Below, piece after piece: positions 9,585-17,417 of a DNA stretch of 64,000 nt. Under the pieces are notes generated by a model that saw only the letters and a program-made list of their open reading frames with translations, had not been told where the DNA came from and searched no databases. This DNA comes from an uncultured Paracoccaceae bacterium (GTDB taxonomy: Bacteria; Pseudomonadota; Alphaproteobacteria; Rhodobacterales; Rhodobacteraceae): positions 442,501-506,500 of the forward strand of contig CANLNT010000002.1 of assembly GCA_947492825.1 (NCBI GenBank), read 5' to 3'. How positions within the stretch are numbered: the first letter of the stretch is position 1; each line of letters starts with the position of its first letter. The position numbers and the translations under genes are program-made.

Positions 9585-9614
9585 ATTTGACAAACTCATC
9601 TCAAGATGTCAAAT
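9585..9614. promoter_or_regulatory. Inverted repeat 1, candidate TetR operator
   Basis: ATTTGACA (9585-9592) and TGTCAAAT (9607-9614) form a perfect 8-bp inverted repeat with a 14-base centre in the TetR/iorA-like divergent spacer. The right arm ends on the first base of inverted repeat 2. Confidence 0.5.
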
Positions 9615-9638
9615 GGACAAAGGTGATACATTTGTCCA
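9614..9638. promoter_or_regulatory. Inverted repeat 2, candidate TetR operator
   Basis: TGGACAAA (9614-9621) and TTTGTCCA (9631-9638) form a perfect 8-bp inverted repeat with a 9-base centre, total 25 bases, immediately upstream of the ribosome-binding site (GGAGG, 9646-9650) of the 2Fe-2S subunit gene. Its size and place fit a TetR dimer-pair site. Confidence 0.55.
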
Positions 9639-9656
9639 AAACGTTGGAGGATCCCA

Positions 9657-10121
9657 ATGATACTGACAGTGAACGGCCAACCGCGCGAGGTTGATGTCGA
9701 AGATGACATGCCTCTGCTTTGGGTCTTGCGCGACGAATTGGGCCTTACCGGCACAAAATACGGCTGCGGCATCGCACAATGCGGGGCCTGCACAGTGCAT
9801 ATGGATGGCTTGGCCGTGCGCAGCTGTCAGGTTGCCGCCGCAACCGCCGACGGTGCGGATATCCTCACCATCGAAGGGTTGGGAACACCCGACGCACTGC
9901 ATGCGGTGCAGGAGGCTTGGGTTGAACATCAGGTCGCGCAATGCGGCTACTGCCAGTCTGGTCAGATCATGCAGGCGGCGTCACTTCTTGACCTGAATCC
10001 GAACCCCTCTGATCAGGACATTGACATCGTGATGAGCGGTAATTTGTGTCGCTGCGGGACCTATCCGCGCATTCGTGATGCGGTCAAGACCGCCGCTGTC
10101 AAATTGCAGGGGGCAGGATAA
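9657..10121 (+). CDS. (2Fe-2S) subunit of a molybdenum hydroxylase, IorA type
   Basis: A 154-residue protein carrying two [2Fe-2S] clusters that pass electrons from the molybdenum site. The plant-type N-terminal cluster motif is CGIAQCGAC with a later VRSC, and the C-terminal four-helix cluster has CGYC and LCRC. Length and layout match the small subunit of isoquinoline 1-oxidoreductase and related aldehyde oxidases. There is no FAD subunit next to it, which fits this subgroup: electrons leave through cytochrome c rather than FAD. The stop overlaps the next start by one base (TAATG). Confidence 0.88.
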   Translation: MILTVNGQPREVDVEDDMPLLWVLRDELGLTGTKYGCGIAQCGACTVHMDGLAVRSCQVAAATADGADILTIEGLGTPDALHAVQEAWVEHQVAQCGYCQSGQIMQAASLLDLNPNPSDQDIDIVMSGNLCRCGTYPRIRDAVKTAAVKLQGAG

Positions 10122-12364
10122 TGGGTCGCCTTCGCACAATTGGTCGCCGTAGCTTTCTGGTCGGGTCCGCTGCCGTGTTGGGCGGGGTCGCCTTTGGCGT
10201 CTATCGCGCAAATCGCCCGTTTGAGAACCCGAATTTGGCGGAATTGTCGCAGGACGCCGTCAGCTTCAATCCGTGGGTCATCATTGATGCCGAAAAGATC
10301 ACGCTGATCGCACCTCATGCTGACAAGGGCCAAGGCGTCATGTCCGCGCAGGCCGCCTTGATCGCTGAAGAATTGGACGTCACCCTTGATCAGGTTGAAA
10401 TCAGCTTTGGTACGCCAGATCAGGCCTACTTCAATACAGCCTTCGCTGACGCGGCTGTGCCGTTCCCGCAATACGACTTCCGCGACACTGTAGAGACGAT
10501 GCGCGAGATCGCGGGCGGTGTTCTGCGCGCATTTCTTCCGATCATGGGAACGGGTGGATCCTCGGCCATGCCGGACAGCTACGACAAATTGCGTCAGGCC
10601 GGAGCGTTGGCACGCGAAACGTTGAAAGCCGCCGCCGCGCAGCAAGCCAGTGTCGATGTTAGCACTCTGAAAACCGCAAACGGCGCAGTTGAACTGCCCG
10701 ATGGCAAAACGCTGCTATATACCGAATTGGCTGCAGCCGCCGGACAAATCGCGCCGGTCAAAGATGTGCAACTGCGCGACCCGTCACAATGGCGCATTCT
10801 GGGCAAGCCGATGGAGCGGGTAGATATCAAGGCAAAGTCCACCGGCACGCAGACCTATGGAATCGATCATCAGGCTGACGACCTGTTGCACGCGACGATC
10901 AAGGTCAATCCCCGGCAAGGCGGCGCACTGGAATCCTATGATGATACTGCAGCACGCGACATGCGCGGCGTTGTTGATATCTTTGAAATCACCGGCGGGA
11001 TCGCGGTGGTTGCCGACAACACATGGCGCGCCATTCAAGCTGCCAATGCCGTGGACTGCACCTGGGGCCCTGCATCCTACCCCGCGGAACAGGATGCCCA
11101 CTGGGCGGCCTTGTCGGCTGCGTTTGTGCCCGAAAAACTGAATGCTGAGGCGCGCACAGTTGGTGATGTTGATGCTGCCTCGGGCGATGAAGTCACCGGC
11201 GAATACCGCTCACCTTACGTGGCACATGCTCCGTTGGAGCCACTGAATGCCACGATTCTTGTAACCGATGACCGGGTTGATATCTGGACCGGCCACCAGC
11301 TTCAGATGATGGTGGAATCGGACGTCGCCAACCTCACCGGGCTCGACGCCAGCAACGTGCACCTGCACAACATGTTCATCGGTGGCAGTTTTGGTCACCG
11401 GCTCGAAATGGACTTCGTGCGGCAGGCAGCTGAGATTGCAATGAAGATGCGCGGGACGCCTGTCAAAATGACCTATTCCAGGGAAGAGGATTTTGCACAT
11501 GACTTCCCCCGTCACATCACCATGGGGCGCGGCGTTGGCAAACACGCTGATGGCAAGGTCGTGTCGTTGGATGTGCAGATCGCGGGGCAATCCGTGCTGA
11601 CCTCTCAGATGTCGCGTATGGGGCTTAGCTTGCCTGGCCCGGACACCCAGCTTCACGAAGGGGCCTGGGACGTCCCAAATCTTAACCTACCCAACCTACG
11701 GGTCCGGTCGTACAAGGAAACCAGCCTTGCACCAGTATCGTCTTGGCGTTCTGTCGGCGCGGCGCCTAATACGTTCATCTATGATACGCTGCTGGATGAA
11801 ACGATCGATGCCGCTGGTGCGGACCCGCTCGCAGAACGTATCCGTTTGATGGGGCATGACGTCTCTGTGAAAGTGCTCGAAACGGTTGCCGACATGTGCA
11901 GCTGGAACGGCCATGATCTGGGCAATGGACGCGGGCGCGGTATTGCCTATGCCTTTTCCTTTGGCGTACCGGTGGCGACAGTCGTCGAGGTGACGCAGAC
12001 CGATGGCGGCATCCGCCTTGATGAGGTCTGGATCGCCGCGGACGTGGGGCAAGTGATTGACCCGGTCAACCTTGAAAACCTGGCGTTCGGCGGCACGATC
12101 TTTGGCCTCGGCCATGCGATGAACTGCGAGATCACCTATGCCGACGGCATGGCGCAGCAGTCAAACTATCACGCGCACGAAGCGATGCGCCTGTATCAGA
12201 CGCCGCGCATGCATTTCACTGCGCTCGAAAACACACCCAAGATCAAAGGCTTTGGCGAACCACCGGTGCCGCCCGCGGCACCTGCGCTGGGCAATGCAAT
12301 CTTTGCTGCAACCGGCCAACGCCTGCGCGAAATGCCATTCAACAAATTTGTCGACTTTGTCTAA
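10121..12364 (+). CDS. Molybdopterin-binding subunit of a molybdenum hydroxylase, IorB type
   Basis: A 747-residue catalytic subunit (xanthine dehydrogenase family, molybdopterin cytosine dinucleotide type). The N-terminus RRSFLVGSAAVLGGVAFGVY is a twin-arginine-like leader or anchor, placing the enzyme in or facing the periplasm. The C-terminal part contains the catalytic Glu in GFGEPPVPPAAPA, expected to act as base in hydroxylation of an aldehyde or N-heterocycle. SWRSVGAAPNTF is the cofactor-binding segment typical of IorB. It works with the preceding FeS subunit. The substrate is unknown; isoquinoline is only the namesake of the family. Confidence 0.87.
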   Translation: MGRLRTIGRRSFLVGSAAVLGGVAFGVYRANRPFENPNLAELSQDAVSFNPWVIIDAEKITLIAPHADKGQGVMSAQAALIAEELDVTLDQVEISFGTPDQAYFNTAFADAAVPFPQYDFRDTVETMREIAGGVLRAFLPIMGTGGSSAMPDSYDKLRQAGALARETLKAAAAQQASVDVSTLKTANGAVELPDGKTLLYTELAAAAGQIAPVKDVQLRDPSQWRILGKPMERVDIKAKSTGTQTYGIDHQADDLLHATIKVNPRQGGALESYDDTAARDMRGVVDIFEITGGIAVVADNTWRAIQAANAVDCTWGPASYPAEQDAHWAALSAAFVPEKLNAEARTVGDVDAASGDEVTGEYRSPYVAHAPLEPLNATILVTDDRVDIWTGHQLQMMVESDVANLTGLDASNVHLHNMFIGGSFGHRLEMDFVRQAAEIAMKMRGTPVKMTYSREEDFAHDFPRHITMGRGVGKHADGKVVSLDVQIAGQSVLTSQMSRMGLSLPGPDTQLHEGAWDVPNLNLPNLRVRSYKETSLAPVSSWRSVGAAPNTFIYDTLLDETIDAAGADPLAERIRLMGHDVSVKVLETVADMCSWNGHDLGNGRGRGIAYAFSFGVPVATVVEVTQTDGGIRLDEVWIAADVGQVIDPVNLENLAFGGTIFGLGHAMNCEITYADGMAQQSNYHAHEAMRLYQTPRMHFTALENTPKIKGFGEPPVPPAAPALGNAIFAATGQRLREMPFNKFVDFV

Positions 12365-12376
12365 GGGGCCACCGTC

Positions 12377-12991
12377 ATGAAACTTTGGTTGGCATCGGCC
12401 ATCATCGCATTGACCGCTTCGTCCGTCTTGGCCGCGGGCGAAAACGTCGAAATCACGCCGCCTGCAGATGGCACGATCAGCCGGGAACAGGCGCTTGCCG
12501 CATGGGACCGTATTTATGAGGTTGCGTCGCATCCGCGGTGTTCGAATTGTCACGTGGGCGCGAACAATCGCCCGATGTGGTCAGGCCCAAGCTACGGCAA
12601 GACCCGCCCGCACGGGATGAACATCAATGCGGGCGACAGCCGCATCGGGGTTGAGACGATCCAGTGCAGCACGTGCCACGCCTACCGCGAGGGGTTGAAC
12701 GACATACCTCATGCCGCGCCGCAGGTCGCCATGAATTGGCAACTTGCCCCGGTTGAGGCGGAATGGTTTGGCAAATCCTCAACAGATGTTTGCAACCAAC
12801 TGCGCGACCCTGACCGCAACGGTGGACGCGACTATCTGGAAATCGCCAGCCACCTTGACCACGACCTGATCCTGCATTGGGCATGGAACCCCGGTGGCGG
12901 CCGCGAACCGGCCCCTTACGATCTGCAGTCCCACGTCAATGACGTGCTGGCCTGGGGAGTCGGCGGCATGCCCTGCGCGAATGATGAATGA
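12377..12991 (+). CDS. Exported dihaem c-type cytochrome
   Basis: A 204-residue protein with an N-terminal signal peptide (about 20 residues, LTASSVLAA) and two haem-attachment motifs, CSNCH at 55-59 and CSTCH at 97-101. Met71-type axial ligands cannot be assigned by eye. It lies 12 bases after the molybdenum subunit gene and is very probably the periplasmic electron acceptor of that enzyme, passing electrons to the respiratory chain. Two more cysteines (near residues 140 and 200) could form a disulfide. I do not recognise a named family. Confidence 0.75.
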   Translation: MKLWLASAIIALTASSVLAAGENVEITPPADGTISREQALAAWDRIYEVASHPRCSNCHVGANNRPMWSGPSYGKTRPHGMNINAGDSRIGVETIQCSTCHAYREGLNDIPHAAPQVAMNWQLAPVEAEWFGKSSTDVCNQLRDPDRNGGRDYLEIASHLDHDLILHWAWNPGGGREPAPYDLQSHVNDVLAWGVGGMPCANDE

Positions 12992-13001
12992 GGCAACGAC
13001 C

Positions 13002-13346
13002 ATGACACTGATCCAAGGCCCGTTTCGCTGGGCAATTCCATTTGTGTTGATCAGCGCGCTCTTGCATATGATTGCGCCGGTGATCAGCGGCTTTGCTGTC
13101 CCGTCGCTGATGTTTTTCGTCATTGGCTTGATCTACTTGGCCTGCGCCTTTGGCCTGTCACGCGGAATGCGGTGGTTGGGCTATGTCATGTTCTTTGTGA
13201 TAGCCGTTGGCGGCATTTCGGCATTGGGCGCTATCTGGGCGGCGGGTCCAGTGCCTGGATGGCTTTTTGCCTCCTTCGCTGTGGTCAACTGCCTGGCGTT
13301 CCTGACGCTTTTTGCGACGCTCTGGCGCGCGCCGGAAACGGTCTAG
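13002..13346 (+). CDS. Small four-helix membrane protein
   Basis: A 114-residue protein with four hydrophobic helices and short loops, no charged catalytic motif. I chose ATG 13002 (AGG ribosome-binding site about 8 bases upstream); ATGs at 12981 and 12984 overlapping the cytochrome gene are possible alternatives and would add six or seven residues. It is the last gene of the molybdenum hydroxylase operon and might be an accessory of the cytochrome or an unrelated membrane protein. Its TAG stop shares CTAG with the stop of the convergent kynureninase gene. Confidence 0.6.
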   Translation: MTLIQGPFRWAIPFVLISALLHMIAPVISGFAVPSLMFFVIGLIYLACAFGLSRGMRWLGYVMFFVIAVGGISALGAIWAAGPVPGWLFASFAVVNCLAFLTLFATLWRAPETV

Positions 13347-14536
13347 GTCACACGGGCCTTGCGCAGGTAGATGGGGTCGTCCCACAGTCGCTGGTCTAGC
13401 ACCTCGGCCAGCACATCCACGGCGCGGTGCACGTCGCTGTCATCCAGATAAAGCGGCGTAAAGCCGAACCGCATGATGTTGGGCGCGCGAAAGTCGCCAA
13501 TCACATCCCGCGCGATCAAGGCTTGCATCGCCGCATAGCCATGCTCAAACGCGAACGAGACCTGCGAGCCGCGTTCGGCCGGGTTGCGCGGGCTGGCAAG
13601 GGTCAATTGCGGGCAGCGCGTCTCGACCTCTGCGATGAAAAGTTCGCTCAGCGTGATACTTGCTGCACGCAAAACGCCCATATCGACGCCGTCCCAAACC
13701 TCCATCGCGGCTTCTAGTGCTGCCATCTGCAACACCGGTGGCGTGCCCACGCGCATGCGTTCGATGTCCTTTCCGGGCCTGTAGGACGGTTCAAATGCAA
13801 AGGGCGCATCGTGGCCCAGCCAACCTGACAGCGCAGGCGCGATGGTGCCGGATAGATCGGATCTAACGTAGATGAAGGCAGGCGCACCCGGACCACCGTT
13901 GAGGTACTTGTAGGTACAGCCCACGGCAAACTCACATCCCAGCGCTGCCACATCAACAGGGACAGCCCCCGCACTATGGGCCAGATCCCAGACCATCACT
14001 GCACCAACGTCATGCGCGCGTTTGGTGATTGCCTGCATGTCGTGCATACGGCCAGAGCGATAATCAACCTGCGTGATCATGACCACTGCGACTTCTTCGG
14101 TGATGGCTGCGGTCACATCTTCGGGGGCCACCGTGCGCAATGTGTGGCCCGCATTGAGATGGGCGATCAGCCCCTCTGCCATGTAAAGGTCTGTTGGAAA
14201 ATTCCCGGTGTCGGACAAGACCACCTTGCGATCCGGCCGCATGCTGAGCGCGGCCGACAGAGCCTGATAGACCTTGATCGACAGCGTGTCGCCCAGAACA
14301 ACGGACCCGGCAGGCGCACCGATCAGCCGCCCAATGTTATCGCCCAACCGCACCGGCTGCCCCATCCAATCGTCTTGGTTCCAACCTTTGATCAGATGCT
14401 GCCCCCATTCATCCGCGACGACGCGCGCCAGATGCTCTGGCACCGCGCGCGGCAGAGGCCCCAAAGAGTTACCATCCAGATAGACCATGCCATCAGGCAG
14501 AACGAACTTGTCTTTCATCGGCAGGGAAGGGGGCAT
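13343..14536 (-). CDS. kynU: Kynureninase
   Basis: A 397-residue pyridoxal-phosphate enzyme (fold type I) that cleaves L-kynurenine to anthranilate and alanine. Family segments visible: YLDGNSLGPLP, TGNFPTDLY, VWDLAHSAGAVPVDV and the PLP-lysine region CTYKYLNGGPGAPAF (Lys of TYKYLNGG). Length matches the bacterial enzyme. Start ATG 14536 has AGGA 7 bases upstream. No kynA or kynB is adjacent, so the rest of the tryptophan pathway must be elsewhere. It is divergent, 124 bases from the adenylation-thiolation-thioesterase gene, so anthranilate as that protein's substrate is an open possibility but unproved. Confidence 0.9.
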   Translation of the reverse strand: MPPSLPMKDKFVLPDGMVYLDGNSLGPLPRAVPEHLARVVADEWGQHLIKGWNQDDWMGQPVRLGDNIGRLIGAPAGSVVLGDTLSIKVYQALSAALSMRPDRKVVLSDTGNFPTDLYMAEGLIAHLNAGHTLRTVAPEDVTAAITEEVAVVMITQVDYRSGRMHDMQAITKRAHDVGAVMVWDLAHSAGAVPVDVAALGCEFAVGCTYKYLNGGPGAPAFIYVRSDLSGTIAPALSGWLGHDAPFAFEPSYRPGKDIERMRVGTPPVLQMAALEAAMEVWDGVDMGVLRAASITLSELFIAEVETRCPQLTLASPRNPAERGSQVSFAFEHGYAAMQALIARDVIGDFRAPNIMRFGFTPLYLDDSDVHRAVDVLAEVLDQRLWDDPIYLRKARVT

Positions 14537-14660
14537 CTGTGATCCTGTGGACTTGCGAAAATCAGGTCATCTTGGGATCAGGATCGGGCCGCTGCAAGGC
14601 CAATTCGGGCGCGCCGTATCCGGGTTGGAATTCTGTCGGGCAGTGTGCATTCTCGGCGTC

Positions 14661-17417
14661 ATGTCCCACCAACCCTGGTCATCGCTCTGGCAAACAATCG
14701 AAGGATCTGGCGACCGCCCTGCACTTATTGGTGCGGACGGACATGTGCTGACCTATCGCGGATTGTGCGAGCGTCGCGCGACATGGCATCGGGCGATTCA
14801 TGTGGCAGGGCCATTGCGTGTGGCGACGCTGTTCGAGAACGGCCCTGACACGGCTGTTGCCCTCTTGTCGTTGCTCGATCAGGTGCGGCTTTGTCCGCTG
14901 AACCTTGAGGCGCAATCAGCGCGCCTGTCTGACAGCATCACCGAGGCGCAAATTGACGTGGTGCTGTATTCGTCGGCGCTCTCCGTCACGACCCTTGCCC
15001 ATCTGCAAAAGGAACATCCCGGTAAACTTGTGCCCGTGGATCTACAAAACGCCCGTCTGCTGGGCGAACTGCCAAAAGGTGGGCGTAATCAGGCGGGGCT
15101 GACCTTGTTTACCTCTGGCAGCACAGGCACACCAAAACGGGTGCCATTGACGCCCGATCAATTGGCGCTGTCCGCCACCAACATCTGCAACCACCTGCGC
15201 CTTGGACCCGCAGACCGCGCCGTACATGCGCTGCCGATGTTCCATGTTGGCGCGCTGGTTGATCTGTTGCTCGCGCCATTGTCGGCCGGCGGGACCGTCA
15301 TTATTGCCGCAAACCTCGAATCCACCTCACTGGTCAGCGCCGTCAGGACACATGCGGCGACTTGGCTGCAACTGGTGCCCACTGCGTTGCATCGGCTGAT
15401 GGCCGATCTGGACGACGCAACAGCGCAGGAAATCGGCCAAAGGCTGCGATTTCTACGTATGGTGTCCGCTGATTTGACGCTTGAATTGCGGGCGCAGGCC
15501 ACGTCTCGCCTTGGTCCCGTGCCGATCATTCAGATGTATGGCATGACTGAAACCGCGGGGCAGATCACCTCAATGTCGCTTGATGAAACTTTGCATAATC
15601 CAAGCGCTGTCGGTCGCGCTGCCGGGCCAGAGGTTGCCATCATTGACAACTTCCGAAACCGCCTACCTGCCGGACATGAGGGCGAGGTGTGTGTAAGCGG
15701 ACCCACCATCATGACTGGCTACGAAGGGACCGACATCACCCCGCGCTATGGTGACTGGTTCCGCACCGGCGACCTTGGGGTTTTGGACGAAGATGGCGTT
15801 TTGACGCTGACCGGACGCCTGAAAGAGCAGATCAATCGCGGCGGTGAAAAGATTTCACCTTTGGTGGTTGAACGCGCTGCCAAATCGGTGCCGGGGGTGT
15901 TGGATGCTGTGGCCTATGGCGTGCCACATCCAACGCTGGGAGAGCAGGTGGCTTTGGCCGTTGTTACTGACCAACCCCTTGAAGAAGCGACCTTGCTGGA
16001 AGCGTTACAAAGCCAACTTTCGGCGTTTGAAGTGCCGCGCAGAGTGCTATTCCTCGACGCTTTGCCGCAGTTGTCCAGCGGCAAAACCGACCGGCGGTCC
16101 TTGGCGTCAATGCCGGACCAGTCCGAAACTGCACACAGCCCAACCGACCCTTTGACGACCAAGGTGGCCACGATTTGGGCGACACACCTGCAATGTCGCA
16201 CTCCACATGCCCAGTCCGATTTCTTTGACGATGGCGGCGACAGTCTGGCCGCGACCGAATTCATCGCGCTGCTGGAAGATGCGCTGGGCAGATCTGTTGA
16301 CCCAAATATCCTATTTGAAGCACCGCGACTTGAAGCGCTTGTCGCTGCCCTGAGAGCTGATCAACCCAAGACGCAATCAGAACCGGCACACCTACAATAT
16401 CTGCGCAAACGCATCGCGGGTTGGCAAGGACAACGGGTTGGGCCGCATGGTCTGATTATTCTACGCAACTCGCTGGCACAGGGGACACCTGCATTCTTTT
16501 GCGCCAACGGCATGGCGATGCCGCGCCCCTTGTCGAACCACATTTTCAAGGATCACCCATTCCACATCATGCGGTCGCTGTTTGGCTTTGGCGGAAAGGA
16601 TACCGCGCTGAACGCGGAGCTGGCAAAGCTATACGCCCGCGACATCGCTAGCCTCCTGACCCCTGCCGAACCGGTAATTCTGGGTGGCTTTTGTGAAGGT
16701 GTCCGCGTGATGGAAATGGTGGGACAGGACCTGACAAAGTTAGGCCATCCCATCTCAATGTTCCTTGCAATCGACAACATGTTCGACGTATCGACGCCCT
16801 ACCCGGTCTACTATGTCTGGTCGAATAGCCCGAACTATTCGGGCGCTGTCCGCTATCGCGACCCCAGTTTGGGCTTTGCTGTGCTGCATCCGAAGGGAGC
16901 CGTCTTTCAGGCCTTTGACCGGGCCCACGTACATTTGCTGGATCGAGAGACCTTGCCGAAGTTGCGCAAGGCTGTGACGCCATACCTTGCGGGCAAGCCC
17001 CTGCCGCGTCAGACACCTTCAGATCAGATTTCTCTGCCGGAACGCAAAGCGCGGCACGACGCCCGGATTGCACTACATGCGCCACGGTTCTTGTCGCGTT
17101 CCAAGGCAAAAAGGGTGACTGTCACCGTCACAAACACCAGCAAGGTACCTTGGCCGCCAACCGCGGACAGTGGCCTGTTTTTATCCATCGATTTCGATGT
17201 GAACGGATTGGACACGACCATCCTGCGCCATGCGATCGCCGATTTTGCTACGGCCATCGCGCCGGGGGAAACGCAGCGCTTTGGGTTTGACCTGACATGG
17301 CCGAGCGCGCGGCGCCGGCCCTACCGATTGACTGCCCGAATTGTGGACGATGGAATGGCCCGGTTTGGTAGTGACACCGGTTCGGGCAACGGACGGCTCG
17401 TGTTCCGCATACCCTAG
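14661..17417 (+). CDS. Free-standing adenylation-thiolation-thioesterase (NRPS-like) protein
   Basis: A 918-residue multidomain enzyme. Residues ~5-500 are an adenylation domain: TSGSTGTPK (151-159), MYGMTETAG, WFRTGDLG, GRLKEQINRGGEKISP, SSGKTDR. The last motifs and FHVGA in the binding pocket resemble acyl-CoA ligases more than amino-acid-activating domains. Residues ~510-590 are a carrier domain with phosphopantetheine serine Ser528 (DDGGDSLAA). Residues ~620-800 are a thioesterase-like alpha/beta hydrolase whose nucleophile motif is GGFCEG, with Cys678 where Ser is usual; IDNMFD and RAHVHLL could supply Asp and His. The last ~110 residues form a predicted beta-sandwich (VTVTVTNTSKVPWPP). 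There is no condensation domain. It probably activates a carboxylic acid, holds it on the carrier and releases or condenses it at the Cys. No clear ribosome-binding site precedes ATG 14661, so the start is uncertain. Confidence 0.8.
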   Translation: MSHQPWSSLWQTIEGSGDRPALIGADGHVLTYRGLCERRATWHRAIHVAGPLRVATLFENGPDTAVALLSLLDQVRLCPLNLEAQSARLSDSITEAQIDVVLYSSALSVTTLAHLQKEHPGKLVPVDLQNARLLGELPKGGRNQAGLTLFTSGSTGTPKRVPLTPDQLALSATNICNHLRLGPADRAVHALPMFHVGALVDLLLAPLSAGGTVIIAANLESTSLVSAVRTHAATWLQLVPTALHRLMADLDDATAQEIGQRLRFLRMVSADLTLELRAQATSRLGPVPIIQMYGMTETAGQITSMSLDETLHNPSAVGRAAGPEVAIIDNFRNRLPAGHEGEVCVSGPTIMTGYEGTDITPRYGDWFRTGDLGVLDEDGVLTLTGRLKEQINRGGEKISPLVVERAAKSVPGVLDAVAYGVPHPTLGEQVALAVVTDQPLEEATLLEALQSQLSAFEVPRRVLFLDALPQLSSGKTDRRSLASMPDQSETAHSPTDPLTTKVATIWATHLQCRTPHAQSDFFDDGGDSLAATEFIALLEDALGRSVDPNILFEAPRLEALVAALRADQPKTQSEPAHLQYLRKRIAGWQGQRVGPHGLIILRNSLAQGTPAFFCANGMAMPRPLSNHIFKDHPFHIMRSLFGFGGKDTALNAELAKLYARDIASLLTPAEPVILGGFCEGVRVMEMVGQDLTKLGHPISMFLAIDNMFDVSTPYPVYYVWSNSPNYSGAVRYRDPSLGFAVLHPKGAVFQAFDRAHVHLLDRETLPKLRKAVTPYLAGKPLPRQTPSDQISLPERKARHDARIALHAPRFLSRSKAKRVTVTVTNTSKVPWPPTADSGLFLSIDFDVNGLDTTILRHAIADFATAIAPGETQRFGFDLTWPSARRRPYRLTARIVDDGMARFGSDTGSGNGRLVFRIP

